Assembly: GCA_015056925.1 (NCBI GenBank)
Contig: SVFJ01000002.1
Coordinates: 43,484 to 107,483 of the forward strand
Reading direction: 5' to 3'
DNA from: Lachnospiraceae bacterium
GTDB taxonomy: Bacteria > Bacillota > Clostridia > Lachnospirales > Lachnospiraceae
DNA: 64,000 bases
Part shown: positions 63,793 through 64,000 of the stretch, piece by piece
How positions within the stretch are numbered: the first letter of the stretch is position 1
How the letters are laid out: each line of letters begins with the position of its first letter
The notes under the pieces: generated by a model
Seen by the model: the letters and a program-made list of their open reading frames with translations, nothing else
Database searches by the model: none
What the model was told of the DNA's origin: nothing
Program-made: the position numbers and the translations under genes

Positions 63793-64000
63793 CTATAAAC
63801 TAACCTCTTTATGCACTTGAACCACTTTGTCCTTAATATCCAAAAAAATATCTGTTAAGAGCGGGTCAAAATCCGTCCCTCTTCCGTTTTCTATAATTTG
63901 AAAACATTGCTCTAACGGCATTGCCTCTCTATAACAGCGTTTTTCAGATACTGCATCAAACACATCCGCAATTGCCATAATTCTGGCACAAAGCGGGATT
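63793..64000 (-). CDS. HD-GYP domain protein, C-terminal part (cut by window edge)
   Basis: Reading the minus strand from the edge gives IPLCARIMAIADVFDAVSEKRCY ... FDPLLTDIFLDIKDKV, the C-terminal end of an HD-GYP phosphodiesterase domain, which breaks down cyclic di-GMP. The metal-binding HD and GYP motifs would lie beyond 64000 and cannot be checked. The track shows only an internal ATG (63978); the frame continues upstream to the edge. It precedes the chemoreceptor on the same strand. Confidence 0.85.
   Translation of the reverse strand, partial: IPLCARIMAIADVFDAVSEKRCYREAMPLEQCFQIIENGRGTDFDPLLTDIFLDIKDKVVQVHKEVSL

Noticed and set aside
1-64000. tRNA, rRNA, tmRNA or other well-known RNA genes
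   Set aside because: Reading both strands for TTCRANNC-type T arms and known conserved RNA cores gave nothing I could support; a tRNAscan or Rfam run would be decisive.

Overview
The window reads as chromosomal DNA of a motile, spore-forming, low-GC Firmicute, most likely a gut or rumen Lachnospiraceae (Roseburia, Agathobacter or Butyrivibrio-like). This family assignment is an inference from gene content. The support is a flagellar rod/switch operon, CodY, the sporulation genes sigK, spoIIP, spoIIM and gpr, a secreted GH10 xylanase, GH2 and GH35 enzymes, and ATPase-less LplB/YtcP-type sugar transporters. No tRNA, rRNA, CRISPR array or intact insertion sequence was seen.

Layout. 1-5.5 kb (minus): flgB-flgC-fliE-fliF-fliG-fliH-fliI, cut at the window edge, behind a promoter whose spacer carries a good CodY-box match. 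5.9-7.7 kb: an accessory insert with a 63-bp tandem hairpin array, a GNAT acetyltransferase, the fluoride exporter crcB and a decayed ORF. 7.7-13.6 kb (minus): codY, topA, dprA, comM; this keeps the old Firmicute order dprA-topA-codY-flgB. 13.8-18.1 kb: sigK without a pro-sequence, a modular xylanase, and hemW. 18.3-29.9 kb: a galactoside-utilisation island (GH2, MATE, AraC, GH35, a three-gene ABC importer, LacI). It separates hemW from lepA, which are usually neighbours. 30.1-34.6 kb: lepA, spoIIP, gpr and divergent rpsT. 34.8-39.9 kb: a small unknown gene, a HAD hydrolase, a PflX-like radical SAM protein and a large hybrid histidine kinase. 40-43.8 kb: the glycolytic cluster gap-pgk-tpiA plus a small ORF. 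44-54.8 kb: PHP phosphatase, chemoreceptor, DUF89, a zinc-ribbon/TPM membrane pair, mnmA, a DAHP synthase, xerD, spoIIM and a NUDIX hydrolase. 55.1-58.1 kb: an accessory stretch of small zinc-ribbon membrane proteins, an XRE regulator and an Rpn-like nuclease. 58.5-64 kb: rny, recX-recA with SOS boxes, a six-TM chemoreceptor and a cut HD-GYP gene.

How it works together. CodY sits beside the flagellar operon and probably controls it. The LacI gene and the importer it faces share near-identical operators placed just downstream of strong promoters, so they form one small regulon feeding GH35 and probably GH2. The three sporulation genes are scattered in conserved neighbourhoods.

The most unusual signal is structural. 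Intergenic spaces hold many hairpin repeats. They include a five-hairpin 63-bp array, two copies of a fixed-loop hairpin 50 kb apart (one encoding the C-terminus of the NUDIX protein), and two copies of a larger element whose inner stem differs by a compensatory base change. There is also an exact 53-bp duplication made of GCA-loop hairpins that runs into a chemoreceptor stop codon. I see no clear new multi-gene system; these repeat families are the best candidates for something undescribed.
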